The notes under the pieces were generated by a model. It had not been told where the DNA came from and did no database searches. It saw nothing but the letters and a program-made list of their open reading frames with translations. 64,000 nucleotides of DNA from Cellvibrionaceae bacterium (GTDB lineage Bacteria > Pseudomonadota > Gammaproteobacteria > Pseudomonadales > Cellvibrionaceae). The stretch lies in the NCBI GenBank assembly GCA_021151825.1, contig JAGKWQ010000004.1, forward strand, positions 1 through 64,000, in the 5' to 3' direction. Positions 55,360 to 64,000 of this stretch are shown here, in pieces; position 1 is the stretch's first letter; the number at the start of each line of letters is the position of its first letter. Made by a program: the position numbers and the translations under genes.

Positions 55360-56274
55360 ATGAAACGGATTTTATTTGCAGGCTTGTTAATGTGCAGTAA
55401 CGTAATTGTTTTTGCGGCGCTGCCACCAGATGATTATATTCCTGTGGATCAATATTCTTTATCTATTGTTACGCCACTGGATAATCTCACTTACAAAACG
55501 GCGGCGCATTATGCAATTGCGAATGATCACACCAGCACAAAAACACGTGAGCGCGGTGCCCGGGGGCAGGGCGCTACTATTTTAGCGAAATACGATGTGT
55601 TGATTGATAACCTGGCTTTTGATCCCAATCAATCTACGCCGGCAGCGGATATCGAGCAGCTTAAAGCTATTGATTTCACTAAAGCAGAAAATAGCGCGCA
55701 GGGTTGGGCGCGAATGAGTGCTGCAGCAATTCCTGCATTAGCTATTGCGCTGAATGGCGAAACACGTGGACATGCATCTGCATCATGGCGCACTACTTAT
55801 ACGGTAGCCGGTTCGGGTAAGCGCAATGTTAGCTTAAAATTCCGTATCCCGGAAACGGTTATGGATGGCCGTTTTGAGCAGAGTGCAAAAGGCGCCTATC
55901 AAAGTCGTACCAAAGTGCAGCTATTGGTAAATGGTTATCCGGTATGGTCGAGCGAGGCGTTGCGCGTTGCCCCGCAAATACCGAATTCAACCGGTGAATA
56001 TATGTTTGAAACGTTTGGTGCGGCATGGGCATTTGATAAAAACACCGAAAAAGCCGCTGCAAAATGGGTCACCGCATCCATGGGAAGTTACGATGCAGGT
56101 CAATCACTGGATGTTGCCCTCGTTTATTTTGTAGAAGCCAGTGTGGGCAGGGAGTGTGAATTTGTGGCGAATATGTATGCATGCATGGGGATGACTGTCA
56201 GTTTCAAGCGCGATAATACTGCAACTTTGCCAAGTTTTAGTTCATCACCAATATTGCAAGTTGCTATTCCTTAA
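55360..56274 (+). CDS. Secreted protein of unknown family (downstream paralogue)
   Basis: 304 residues with a signal peptide ending near VIVFAALP. It starts two bases after the previous stop with GAAGGAGG in the coding end of that gene, so the two are translationally coupled. It shares the LLVxGxPVW motif and the C-terminal beta-rich segment with a disulfide-like Cys pair with the gene at 54279. No catalytic motif seen. It may act together with the upstream paralogue. Confidence 0.75.
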   Translation: MKRILFAGLLMCSNVIVFAALPPDDYIPVDQYSLSIVTPLDNLTYKTAAHYAIANDHTSTKTRERGARGQGATILAKYDVLIDNLAFDPNQSTPAADIEQLKAIDFTKAENSAQGWARMSAAAIPALAIALNGETRGHASASWRTTYTVAGSGKRNVSLKFRIPETVMDGRFEQSAKGAYQSRTKVQLLVNGYPVWSSEALRVAPQIPNSTGEYMFETFGAAWAFDKNTEKAAAKWVTASMGSYDAGQSLDVALVYFVEASVGRECEFVANMYACMGMTVSFKRDNTATLPSFSSSPILQVAIP

Positions 56275-56425
56275 TGTTCAGGGATTACTTTTCAGGCAAC
56301 ATTTTTCCAGGAAATTTTTTGCAAATAAAGATGCCGGCAGTGAGTAACTGCTGGCGTTTTTATTGAGCCTGGATTTATTGGCAATAAATCGAAACCAGAT
56401 TACCTTCCTGGCTGGTTATTGATGT

Positions 56426-56689
56426 TTATTTTTTTTCAGCATTTTTCTCTTCGCTGCTATCTTCGTTATTTCCTTTGTCATCTCTCGGAACTTTCTTTTC
56501 AATGTAAATTTCCGGTTTTTTAACCGGCTCAAGATCAATTAATTTGTTGGTAATACCTTCAAAAATTGTGCCCCATAATTCCGTGTTGTGTTTTTTGTTG
56601 CGAAGGTATTGAATATATTTAAAGCCAAGCCAGAAAAATACAAATAATCCGAGTACCAATCCTGATAAGAGATATTCACGAAAGTTCAT
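56426..56689 (-). CDS. Small single-pass membrane protein
   Basis: 87 residues; AAGGA eight bases before the ATG. A membrane segment (about 8-26, LLSGLVLGLFVFFWLGFKYI) then a charged cytoplasmic tail rich in Lys and Glu (GNNEDSSEEKNAEKK at the end). No family recognised. Convergent with the secreted paralogue pair. Confidence 0.6.
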   Translation of the reverse strand: MNFREYLLSGLVLGLFVFFWLGFKYIQYLRNKKHNTELWGTIFEGITNKLIDLEPVKKPEIYIEKKVPRDDKGNNEDSSEEKNAEKK

Positions 56690-57083
56690 CAGTAATCGTC
56701 CTTTTCAAGTGCTTTTAAAATTGGTATTGCTCAGTTGTTCAAACCATATTGGGTTGGCTGATATTAATTCAATGGTGGCTATTCAATATCATTGGAAGGT
56801 CAATCGATACCCGGTTGCGAATTCTTACACGAATAAAACTTTACACTAATTAATCAAATCGTATGTTGTGGTTAAACTGTCAGGGGCTGTGCTTTACCTG
56901 CTTCTAGGCTATGCTGTTTCTTCTGCATCGATATTTTTCGATTGATAACAATAAAAATGGAAAACCATCATTTTTAAAACCAAACGCTTTTAAAGCAAAA
57001 TGCTTTTAAAGGAAAAGTCTCGTATAAAAATAGTGTCCGTTTTTCTAATGCAGCCCATAACCTCTACGGATAACAGCGCTTGT
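56690..57083. other. AT-rich region with a direct repeat before the DUF1800 gene
   Basis: GCTTTTAAAG occurs at 56987-56996 and 57002-57011, 15 bp apart. An in-frame ATG at 57000 lies between the copies and lacks a ribosome-binding site. The repeat may be an operator, which would place the true start of the DUF1800 gene further in. Nothing else was seen in about 300 bases. Confidence 0.4.
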
Positions 57084-59063
57084 ATGAAATATTTACCCGA
57101 ATGCTTTATGCCGATACTGGCAAAAACTACCCTGATTAACGTTGCCGTAATGATATCTGCCTGCGGAGGTGGAGGGAGTGGTGGTGGTTGCCAGGGGGCC
57201 GAGTGCAAACCACAAAACTTTTCTTCAATTGTGCAGGTCAGCGTTGCCAGTAGTGCACTGAATATCTCAACAAGCAGTTTAAGTAGTGAGAGCGTTGCTA
57301 TCTCATCCGGCAATGCGGCAAGTAGTAGCTCAATTGCAAACGCACGCATTCCCGAACCGGATTTAACGGCAGATCCGGTGTTGCCTGGCAAAGGCAGCCC
57401 CGGTTACACCAGTGCAACAGACGCTGTCCGGTTTTTGTCCCAGGCAACCTTTGGCCCAACGGCGAAGGAGGTACAACACCTGCTTGCTTTGGGTAAAACA
57501 GCATGGCTGGCAGAGCAATTCAATAAGCCTCAAACCAAACACTTAATATTATTGGATAAACGTTTTACTGAGATAGGCTTGGTCGTTCAACCGGAGAAAG
57601 ATATTAATGAAGAGGGTTACCTGCGTGATTTGCAACGCAGTGATATCTGGTGGGAAGTTGCGCTTTGGGGGGATGACCAGCTACGTCAACGAGTGGCTTA
57701 CTCATTGAGCCAAATTCTGGTGATCTCCAACGTATCCGATGTGCTGTATAACGATACTCGCGGAATTGCCAATTATCATGACATCCTCGCTCAGCATGCC
57801 TTCGGTAATTATCGCGATTTATTAAAAGCCGTTACACTCAACCCCATGATGGGTGAATACCTGAGTATGGTGCGCAATGAAAAAGCAGACTCCAATCGCA
57901 ACATTCGCCCCGATGAAAATTATGCGCGTGAAATTATGCAATTATTTTCGATCGGTTTGGTGCAATTAAATCTGGACGGCAGCGTAAAACTGGATGCGCA
58001 AAACAACCCCGTTCCTACTTACGATCAAACTACGGTAAAAGAATTAGCGCGTGTTTTTACCGGTTGGAATATGGCGACCATTAAAGAATGGTGGGAATGG
58101 ACAGAGAGTGGTGCCAGTGAAGTTTTGCCGATGAAATCATTTGCGAATTATCACGATATGGGCAGCAAAGTTTTATTTGGTGATAAAACTATCGCTGCCA
58201 ATAAAACACCAGAGCAGGATATTGATGCAGCATTGGATATTTTATTTGCACATCCCAATGTTGGGCCGTTTATCAGCAAACAATTAATTCAACGGTTAGT
58301 AACCAGTAATCCAACGCCGGCTTATGTTGCGCGTGTTGCAACGGTGTTTAATGATAATGGCAAGGGTATCAAGGGCGATTTAAAGGCAGTTGTGCAAACA
58401 ATTTTACTGGATACCGAAGCACAAAATGGCCACAAAACTGCACCTGCTACCTTTGGTAAATTGCGTGAACCGATTTTAAAAACATCGCACTTGTGGCGCG
58501 CATTTAAAGGTACAGGTACACCGACCAGGATGGAGAGCGGAAATGTTACTGCGAAACGATTGCGTTTTTATGGCTCCGGACGTTTGTTGGGGCAAAGGCC
58601 CTACGGTGCTAATTCAGTATTTAATTTTTATCGGCCGGATTATCAGCACCCTGGAGAATTAAAAAATAACAACATAAATTCACCTGAATTCCAAATACTT
58701 ACTGAAAGTATGATTATGTCGCAAATCAGTTCGTTGAGTAATGCCATTTTCTGGCGCGACACGCCCCACGACTGGTTAGAACCTACCATCGATGCTAACT
58801 GGGATGTATTTTCGCCCCGTTTGCATTTGGATCGCGAACGTACGCTTACTAAAAATCCGGCAGAATTATTGGACCATTTAAATTTATTGTTAATGGCCGG
58901 GCAGATGAGTCAGCCGATGTACGACGTAATACTCAATTATCTGAATGCGAATAAAGTAGATCCAACCTGGGATGAAACAGGACAAATGTGGCAGCGCGAT
59001 ACGATGGTTTATGAGGCGCTCTTTTTGGTATTGGCATCCCCTGAATACGCAGTGCAACGGTGA
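57084..59063 (+). CDS. DUF1800 lipoprotein with serine-rich linker
   Basis: 659 residues from ATG 57084, chosen because a hydrophobic leader then runs to a lipobox (VMISAC); the frame stays open to 57000. After a GGGGSGGG and Ser-rich linker (to about residue 85), a DUF1800 domain fills the rest: AVRFLSQATFGPTAKEVQHL, WLAEQFNKP, NYAREIMQLFSIGL, KELARVFTGWN, FISKQLIQRLVTSNPTP. Such proteins are encoded next to DUF1501 proteins in many bacteria, function unknown. Here the DUF1501 gene starts five bases after the stop. Confidence 0.88.
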   Translation: MKYLPECFMPILAKTTLINVAVMISACGGGGSGGGCQGAECKPQNFSSIVQVSVASSALNISTSSLSSESVAISSGNAASSSSIANARIPEPDLTADPVLPGKGSPGYTSATDAVRFLSQATFGPTAKEVQHLLALGKTAWLAEQFNKPQTKHLILLDKRFTEIGLVVQPEKDINEEGYLRDLQRSDIWWEVALWGDDQLRQRVAYSLSQILVISNVSDVLYNDTRGIANYHDILAQHAFGNYRDLLKAVTLNPMMGEYLSMVRNEKADSNRNIRPDENYAREIMQLFSIGLVQLNLDGSVKLDAQNNPVPTYDQTTVKELARVFTGWNMATIKEWWEWTESGASEVLPMKSFANYHDMGSKVLFGDKTIAANKTPEQDIDAALDILFAHPNVGPFISKQLIQRLVTSNPTPAYVARVATVFNDNGKGIKGDLKAVVQTILLDTEAQNGHKTAPATFGKLREPILKTSHLWRAFKGTGTPTRMESGNVTAKRLRFYGSGRLLGQRPYGANSVFNFYRPDYQHPGELKNNNINSPEFQILTESMIMSQISSLSNAIFWRDTPHDWLEPTIDANWDVFSPRLHLDRERTLTKNPAELLDHLNLLLMAGQMSQPMYDVILNYLNANKVDPTWDETGQMWQRDTMVYEALFLVLASPEYAVQR

Positions 59064-59067
59064 ATGT

Positions 59068-60441
59068 ATGAAAAATATGAATCGACGTGAATTACTGCGC
59101 AAAGCATCTTGCATTGCCCTTGGCTCTTCCGCGTTCTACGCTACCAGCGCCCGCTTTCAATTAGCGAACGCGCTCACGCAACCGGCCAATGATTACAAAG
59201 CATTAGTCTGTATTTTTTTATTTGGTGGTAATGATGCATTCAATATGTTGGTACCGCGTGGTACCAGTGAATATGCCGCCTACAAATCTACTCGCCAAAC
59301 CCTGGCCATTGAACAAAACAGTTTATTACCTATTACTCCCTTAACTGATAAGGGAATTGAATTTGGTGTGCATCCTTCCATGGCGCAGGTACAGCAATTG
59401 TTTGCATCCAAAAAATTAGCCGTGCTCGCCAATGTGGGTGCACTGGTTGAGCCGGTAACACGCACCACTTATCAGAGCAATAAAGTGCTCCTGCCTCCGC
59501 AATTATTTTCCCACAATGATCAGCAAACTTTTTTACAGAGTTTGCAATCCAGCTCGCGCCGCAATGGCTGGGCAGGGCGAGCGGCCGATGTAATGTCGAC
59601 AGCGAACACCAATAAAAAACTCTCCATGAATATTTCTCTCAGCGGTTCTAATATTTGGCAAAGTGGTGCAGTGGTAACGCCATATTCAATTGATTCAACC
59701 GGCATTAAAGAGTTGGAAAATTTTAATAAAAAATCAACTGATGCGCGCGAGTTAAGTCGCATTCAGATTTATCAGGCGTTACTTGCACAGCAACAGGAAA
59801 ATGTATTCCAGCGCGAGTTTTCCCGCACTCAAAGCATTGCCTGGGAGTTGGCCGGGGATGTGAAAACGGCACTGGATGCACAAGCACCACTGCAAACCCA
59901 ATTCCCTGTCAACAACCCGCTTGCTGCTAATTTAAAAATGGTGGCGCAAATGCTCTCTGCGCGAAGCGCTTTACAAGTGAGTCGGCAAACATTTTTTATT
60001 GGTATGGGGGACTTTGATACTCATGGTGATCAATTGCGTCGCCACGTATTGTTGCTCGGTCAATTAAGTAGTGCATTGGATGCATTTTATAAAGCGACTG
60101 AAGAGTTGGGGGTGGCGAATCAAGTGACTACATTCACAACATCTGATTTTGGTCGCACACTCACCAGTAATGGCGACGGTACTGACCATGGTTGGGGAAG
60201 TCATCAGTTGATTATGGGGGGCGCTATAAAAGGTGGTGATGTTTACGGACAATATCCCGAATTAGTGATTGGTGGTAAGGACGATATCGGCGAGGGCAGA
60301 ATTATTCCCACTACCAGTATGGACCAATACGCGGCAGCGCTCGCTAGTTGGTATGGTTTGCCCGGGGGAAATTTCGCCGATGTGTTTCCGAATTTAACGC
60401 GATTTAATTCGGCGGATGTCGGTTTTTTCAAAAATGCATAA
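59068..60441 (+). CDS. DUF1501 protein with Tat signal
   Basis: 457 residues from ATG 59068. The N-terminus MKNMNRRELLRKASCIALGS carries a twin-arginine motif, typical of DUF1501 proteins, which are exported folded. The domain (about 45-450) has ALVCIFLFGGNDAFNMLVPR, FFIGMGDFDTHGDQLRRHVL, VTTFTTSDFGRTLTSNGDG and DHGWGSHQLIMGGAIKGG, a sulfatase/alkaline-phosphatase-like fold with putative metal ligands (Asp, His). Function unknown; expected to work with the DUF1800 partner. Confidence 0.88.
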   Translation: MKNMNRRELLRKASCIALGSSAFYATSARFQLANALTQPANDYKALVCIFLFGGNDAFNMLVPRGTSEYAAYKSTRQTLAIEQNSLLPITPLTDKGIEFGVHPSMAQVQQLFASKKLAVLANVGALVEPVTRTTYQSNKVLLPPQLFSHNDQQTFLQSLQSSSRRNGWAGRAADVMSTANTNKKLSMNISLSGSNIWQSGAVVTPYSIDSTGIKELENFNKKSTDARELSRIQIYQALLAQQQENVFQREFSRTQSIAWELAGDVKTALDAQAPLQTQFPVNNPLAANLKMVAQMLSARSALQVSRQTFFIGMGDFDTHGDQLRRHVLLLGQLSSALDAFYKATEELGVANQVTTFTTSDFGRTLTSNGDGTDHGWGSHQLIMGGAIKGGDVYGQYPELVIGGKDDIGEGRIIPTTSMDQYAAALASWYGLPGGNFADVFPNLTRFNSADVGFFKNA

Positions 60442-60482
60442 CGGCCTATAGTGTTCGCGCTATTAATTCATCAGGGCATATC

Positions 60483-60926
60483 ATGTTTATACGAGCGTTA
60501 ATTGCATTATTAATGCTACCGGGTGTTGTAGCTTTTTTTGCTCCCTGTGCCTGGATTTGGTATGCCCATCTTATTTTAATTTTTCCTGCCGGCTTCGCGT
60601 TGGTCGCACTTGGAAGTATTGCGCTGCTTTGGTGTGCGCGCGATTTTTATGTTTCCGGTAAAGGCACTTTGGCTCCATGGGCCCCGCCGCAACAATTGGT
60701 AATAATCGGGCTCTATCGTTATAGTCGTAACCCAATGTATGTTGCCGTCACATTAATTTTGCTTGGCTGGGCCATTTCATTTTTATCGATAGCATTATTG
60801 ATTTATGCGGTGATAGTACTGGCAGCTTTTTATATTCGGGTTGTTTATGGTGAAGAGCCATGGCTGGTAAAAATGCATGGCGAAGCATGGTTGCAATATA
60901 CCCGGCGAGTCAGGCGTTGGTTGTAG
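60483..60926 (+). CDS. Isoprenylcysteine/phospholipid methyltransferase-like membrane protein
   Basis: 147 residues with four or five membrane segments and the ICMT/PEMT signature GLYRYSRNPMYVAVTLILLG and YGEEPWLVKMHGEAWLQYTR. Bacterial members methylate lipids or isoprenoids with SAM; substrate unknown. CAGGG lies upstream of the ATG. It follows the DUF1501 gene after 41 bp. Confidence 0.85.
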   Translation: MFIRALIALLMLPGVVAFFAPCAWIWYAHLILIFPAGFALVALGSIALLWCARDFYVSGKGTLAPWAPPQQLVIIGLYRYSRNPMYVAVTLILLGWAISFLSIALLIYAVIVLAAFYIRVVYGEEPWLVKMHGEAWLQYTRRVRRWL

Positions 60927-60986
60927 TGAAACTATAAACTTTATTAGCATCCACACCAAAAATTTTAACGAGCCATTATTGTTAGC

Positions 60987-61553
60987 ATGATGTTTGAATC
61001 TACGATTCGCGAATGGATTAGGAATGATCCACTACGGTTGGCAGCACTTGAGCAGGCTGCAGCATTGGCTTTACCTGATTGGTGCCTCGCCGCCGGTTTT
61101 GTACGGAATCTGGTGTGGGATAAATTACATGATTATGAGCAAGCGACGCTGCTGGCTGATATTGATCTCATTTATTTTGACCCATTCGATCTTTCACCTG
61201 AGCGTGATCTTGATATTGAAAACAGGTTAAAGGCGAAATCTGGTTTTAACTGGTCAGTAAAGAACCAGGCGAGGATGCATATCCGCAATGACGATGCTGC
61301 CTACACAAATACTGCTGACGCGATGATGCATTGGATAGAAGTAGAGACAGCAATAGGCGTCAGGCTGATAGTAGATGGTGAGCTTGAATTGATTGCCCCC
61401 TTCGGATTATCCTTTCTGGAGAACTTAACGATTACCCTTAATCAGCATCGTCCTAAACCAATCGATTTTTCTGCGCGGGTTGCTGGAAAACAGTGGCAGA
61501 AAATTTGGCCCAAACTTCGCGTTGTAGGGCACAAGCTCAAGCCTGGTTATTAA
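60987..61553 (+). CDS. Nucleotidyltransferase-family protein (PF06042 type)
   Basis: 188 residues. WCLAAGFVRNLVWDKLH and the LADIDLIYFDP motif (acidic metal-binding pair of the nucleotidyltransferase fold), RMHIRNDDAAYTNTADAMMH, and C-terminal IWPKLRVV fit the DUF925/NTP_transf_6 family of unknown substrate. ATG 60987 overlaps a second ATG at 60990. Confidence 0.85.
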   Translation: MMFESTIREWIRNDPLRLAALEQAAALALPDWCLAAGFVRNLVWDKLHDYEQATLLADIDLIYFDPFDLSPERDLDIENRLKAKSGFNWSVKNQARMHIRNDDAAYTNTADAMMHWIEVETAIGVRLIVDGELELIAPFGLSFLENLTITLNQHRPKPIDFSARVAGKQWQKIWPKLRVVGHKLKPGY

Positions 61554-61632
61554 TGGATTGATACAAATTAATTTGTGACAATTGATCGATCACTTCTCTA
61601 ATTCATTATTCTTTCTTTTTCTGTGGGAGGGC

Positions 61633-62229
61633 TCAGTCCACTAATTCAATATCCAGACAATTCAACAATCTCACCGCTTCCAAACGGCTGAATCTGGCAG
61701 ATTTTATGTCGTTGTTAAAAATATCAATGTCGTAATTTTCGGCTTCGCTGAAGTCTGTTTCTTGCAGGTTGGTTTTCATAAACAGGCTATTGGTGAAATC
61801 TGTGTACGTGAAGTTGGATTTGCTGAAGTTGCCGTTGCGAAAATCTACATCGTGAGCTTTGCAATGCTCCAGTGCCAACTCGCTTAAAGCGAGACCGAAG
61901 AAGGAGCTGTCGTTAATGATGCAATGATTAAACTTCAACGGTGAGGTAAAGTTGAAGCGTGGCCAATCGGCTTTGGTCCAGTCTATACCGACCAGTTTGC
62001 TTTCAGTGAAATTAGTATCAAAAAACTTGCTGTAGTCAACTTTGCTATTGCTGAGGTTTGAGGATGTAAAAACACAGTCGACAAATTTGCACTTATAAAA
62101 GCGAACATTTGAAAAGTTACACTGTTCAAATACGCAGTTTTCGAAAATTACTTCGGTGAACGATTCGTCAGCAGTTTCGATGTGCTTGAATGTTTTGGAA
62201 AAATATTCGCTGTGGTTTTCTAGAGCCAT
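61633..62229 (-). CDS. Pentapeptide-repeat protein
   Basis: 198 residues almost entirely of A/C(D/N)(L/F)XX-type repeats (FENCVFEQCNFSNVRFYKCK, FTYTDFTNSLFMKTNLQETD), which form a right-handed quadrilateral beta-helix. A break (GIDWTKADWPRFNF) near the middle resembles the split of Qnr-like proteins. The C-terminal SRLEAVRLLNCLDIELVD cap is common in chromosomal members. Gyrase protection is possible but not shown. Stands alone. Confidence 0.85.
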   Translation of the reverse strand: MALENHSEYFSKTFKHIETADESFTEVIFENCVFEQCNFSNVRFYKCKFVDCVFTSSNLSNSKVDYSKFFDTNFTESKLVGIDWTKADWPRFNFTSPLKFNHCIINDSSFFGLALSELALEHCKAHDVDFRNGNFSKSNFTYTDFTNSLFMKTNLQETDFSEAENYDIDIFNNDIKSARFSRLEAVRLLNCLDIELVD

Positions 62230-62375
62230 GACTGTTGTTCATCTGTGCAATGTAAGAAATGATGGCCCTCTGCGACTGCCTGACCGGAAGGAATATTCTC
62301 ACGTAGGATGATGAAAAAACAGTCTTGTTTTATGGGCTTTTTTGTGAGCAATCGGTAAGTAGTTTGCCGATCCAG

Positions 62376-63062
62376 TTACTGCTTCAGCTTATCAAATTGC
62401 ACATAATTACTTTTTAACCATACCCGCACGCGTGAGCGCTCAATAATATTCATGATCTCGGTATTATTTGCCGCGGCCCAAAAACTGGTATTACTAAAAT
62501 CAATCCGTGCTGCCAGTTGCGGTTGTAGCTTTACCAGAGCAATAAAAATAGCACCTCGGTCTGCGGCTTTTTGGTAGGTGGCTGACTTTTCAAAATGTTC
62601 GAAGCATTCGCCACGCCCCAGGTTAGTTACTACCACCAATTTTATAAAATCCTGCTGATAGCGATCTAATAAATTATTGAGTAACTCCACAGAGTCAGCG
62701 CCATCATCCATCACGTGCCAGAGGTATACTTGTTTACCTAAGTCTTGCAATAATGCCAGAGCATCGCTTTCGTCAATCCATTTTCCCAAACGAATAGATG
62801 TTTGTGCTGCAAGGTCAACAATTAAGTCACTGTCCGGGTTTTCCTGCGCGAGAATCACCAGTTGATCGAGACTGTCATAGTCATCGATAACTAAGGGGGC
62901 GGAAAACTCTTTATAAAAGCGCGAAAAAGTTCGATGGGATTGATCGGAATCAAAACCAATAAAAGGTGTACCTGCATCGATTAAATATTGTGCCAATAAT
63001 CGTGAGGTCATGGATTTTCCCACCCCGCCTTTTTCACCGCCGACAAAATGCACGTTACTCAT
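62376..63062 (-). CDS. ParA/MinD-like P-loop ATPase (orphan)
   Basis: 228 residues. Deviant Walker A (GGEKGGVGKSMTSRLLAQYL) and a following GFDSDQSHRTFSRFY segment place it in the ParA/MinD group, but no ParB, chromosome-partition site or cellulose-synthase genes are adjacent. The SDLIVDLAAQTSIRLGKW region corresponds to switch II. It resembles mobilization-type or accessory-plasmid ParA proteins. AAGGA precedes the ATG. Confidence 0.75.
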   Translation of the reverse strand: MSNVHFVGGEKGGVGKSMTSRLLAQYLIDAGTPFIGFDSDQSHRTFSRFYKEFSAPLVIDDYDSLDQLVILAQENPDSDLIVDLAAQTSIRLGKWIDESDALALLQDLGKQVYLWHVMDDGADSVELLNNLLDRYQQDFIKLVVVTNLGRGECFEHFEKSATYQKAADRGAIFIALVKLQPQLAARIDFSNTSFWAAANNTEIMNIIERSRVRVWLKSNYVQFDKLKQ

Positions 63063-63239
63063 TGTTGGTTCCTTGTTGCAGAGAGGTAAAAATTTTATAC
63101 CACGACTTTATCACAGGTGCTGTGACATTTTCGCGGCGCCCTAAAAAGAGGCGCATTGTTGTGATTGGTCAATCGTGGGGCACGGATGGGGATGGCGGCA
63201 AACGGCGGATACAATTTTTATAAAAAGGAAACAATAAAA

Positions 63240-63263
63240 AAGGGCGCAATTATGTGCGCCCTT
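63240..63263 (-). terminator. Terminator after cysK
   Basis: AAGGGCGCA (63240-63248) and TGCGCCCTT (63255-63263) with a six-base loop. On minus the stem is followed by a T-run, directly after the cysK stop at 63271. Confidence 0.85.
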
Positions 63264-63270
63264 ACGAAGA

Positions 63271-64000
63271 TTAAAATAAATCTTCAATCGATAAATAACG
63301 CTCACCAGTATCGTAACTGAAAATAATAACGCGGCTACCGGGTTTAAATTCATTTTGCTTTTGTGCGACGGCAGCGAGTGTTGCGCCGGAAGAAATGCCG
63401 ACAAAAATACCTTCTTTCAGCGCGCACTGGCGAGTCATATCAAACGCCGCCTCTTCACTCACCAATACAGTTCCATCAAGTGTGTCTTTATTTAACACCT
63501 GGGGAATAAAGCCGGCGCCTACACCCTGGATGCGATGCAACCCTTTTTGGCCGCCGCTAATCACGGGTGATTTTTCCGGTTCCACTGCAAGTGTTTTTAG
63601 GTGTGGAAATTTTTCTTTTAGCACTTCACTGCAGCCGGTGATGTGGCCGCCGGTACCTACACCGGTAATCAGGTAATCAACGCCTTCCGGAAAGTCGGCG
63701 AGAATTTCTTGCGCAGTCGTGTTGCGGTGTACTTCTACGTTGGCGGGATTGTTGAATTGTTGCGGCATCCAACTGTTGGGGTTTTCCGCAAGTAATTCAG
63801 TGGCTTTGGCGATACAGCCACCCATGCCGAGTTCCTTGGGTGTCAACACCAGTTCTGCACCTAACGCTTTCATATTTTTGCGGCGTTCAACGGACATGGA
63901 TTCAGGCATGGTGAGAATCAGGCGGTAGCCTTTTACTGCACAAACCAGCGCCAGACCAATACCGGTGTTGCCGGATGTGGGTTCAATAATGACGGAATCT
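63271..64000 (-). CDS. cysK: Cysteine synthase (O-acetylserine sulfhydrylase), 5' end outside window
   Basis: 243 residues visible; the frame runs off the right edge on minus, so the N-terminal part with the PLP lysine is missing, and the ATG at 63909 is internal. Visible motifs: IIEPTSGNTGIGLALV (sulfate/acetylserine-binding loop), GTGGHITGCSEVLKEKFP (phosphate-binding GTGG loop) and GISSGATLAAV. It makes cysteine from O-acetylserine and sulfide. Confidence 0.93.
   Translation of the reverse strand, partial: DSVIIEPTSGNTGIGLALVCAVKGYRLILTMPESMSVERRKNMKALGAELVLTPKELGMGGCIAKATELLAENPNSWMPQQFNNPANVEVHRNTTAQEILADFPEGVDYLITGVGTGGHITGCSEVLKEKFPHLKTLAVEPEKSPVISGGQKGLHRIQGVGAGFIPQVLNKDTLDGTVLVSEEAAFDMTRQCALKEGIFVGISSGATLAAVAQKQNEFKPGSRVIIFSYDTGERYLSIEDLF

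Noticed and set aside
61633..62229. Calling the pentapeptide protein Qnr
   Set aside because: Repeat architecture is compatible, but length and the C-terminal cap differ from Qnr and nothing nearby supports a resistance role.
1..64000. CRISPR array, prophage or integrative element
   Set aside because: No regularly spaced repeats, integrase, transposase, phage structural gene or flanking att-like repeat was seen.

Overview
The window reads as an ordinary chromosomal segment of a gammaproteobacterium, most likely Cellvibrionaceae (Cellvibrio-like). This is inferred from four things: secreted proteins and lipoproteins carrying poly-serine linkers, carbohydrate-binding-like (galactose-binding fold) modules attached to unrelated proteins, a DUF1800/DUF1501 pair, and a c-di-GMP-rich gene set. 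No rRNA, tRNA, phage, transposase or CRISPR array was seen. Both window edges cut a gene: a multidomain secreted protein at the left and cysK at the right.

Layout. 1-4463: large secreted protein, DUF2846 lipoprotein, membrane fatty-acid-hydroxylase-type protein. 4728-5765: GlxA-type AraC regulator. 5787-18380 (minus strand): urea catabolism in the order allophanate hydrolase, urea carboxylase, GntR regulator, urtABCDE. A good sigma-54 promoter and a GntR-type operator candidate lie before the first gene, and two REPIN-like palindromes and one stable hairpin sit between genes of the cluster. Urea would be imported by the ABC transporter, carboxylated to allophanate with biotin and ATP, and hydrolysed to ammonia and CO2, under nitrogen control. 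18640-19675: outer-membrane protein with a possibly switch-like structured leader. 19701-24405: dGTPase, a DUF6748-like secreted protein, a VanZ/carbohydrate-binding fusion, and a diguanylate cyclase whose periplasmic sensor looks carbohydrate-binding. 24737-30054: PA3496-type small protein, RimB-RimK, a GAF-PAS-GGDEF-EAL protein and a STAS protein.

30148-36452: hisC, a fabF paralogue divergent from a TetR regulator, an isochorismatase-like hydrolase, an NAD(P)-binding reductase divergent from a LysR regulator, and a HAD phosphatase. 36523-40201: POT peptide transporter followed by an ACE-like (M2) dipeptidyl carboxypeptidase lipoprotein, a plausible peptide-use pair. 40346-45527: an AT-rich orphan, then a minus-strand cobalamin-salvage cluster (cobT, cobS, cobU, cobC) ending in a MATE exporter. 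45704-51159: aromatic-type aminotransferase, then a shortened KdpD-like kinase, KdpE-like regulator and the Kup potassium transporter. 51226-60441: secreted and envelope proteins (poly-Ser lipoprotein, small MscS channel, GDPD, two tandem secreted paralogues of unknown function, a DUF1800 lipoprotein and a Tat-exported DUF1501 protein). 60483-64000: a methyltransferase-like membrane protein, nucleotidyltransferase, pentapeptide-repeat protein, orphan ParA-like ATPase and cysK.

The less expected items are the structured leader before 18770, the sigma-54/GntR control region of the urea cluster, galactose-binding-like modules recurring in four unrelated proteins, the short KdpD-KdpE-Kup unit without kdpFABC, the tandem secreted paralogues, and a perfect 34-bp palindrome at 52589-52622. 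No complete novel system is demonstrated. All family calls come from reading sequence, not from a search.
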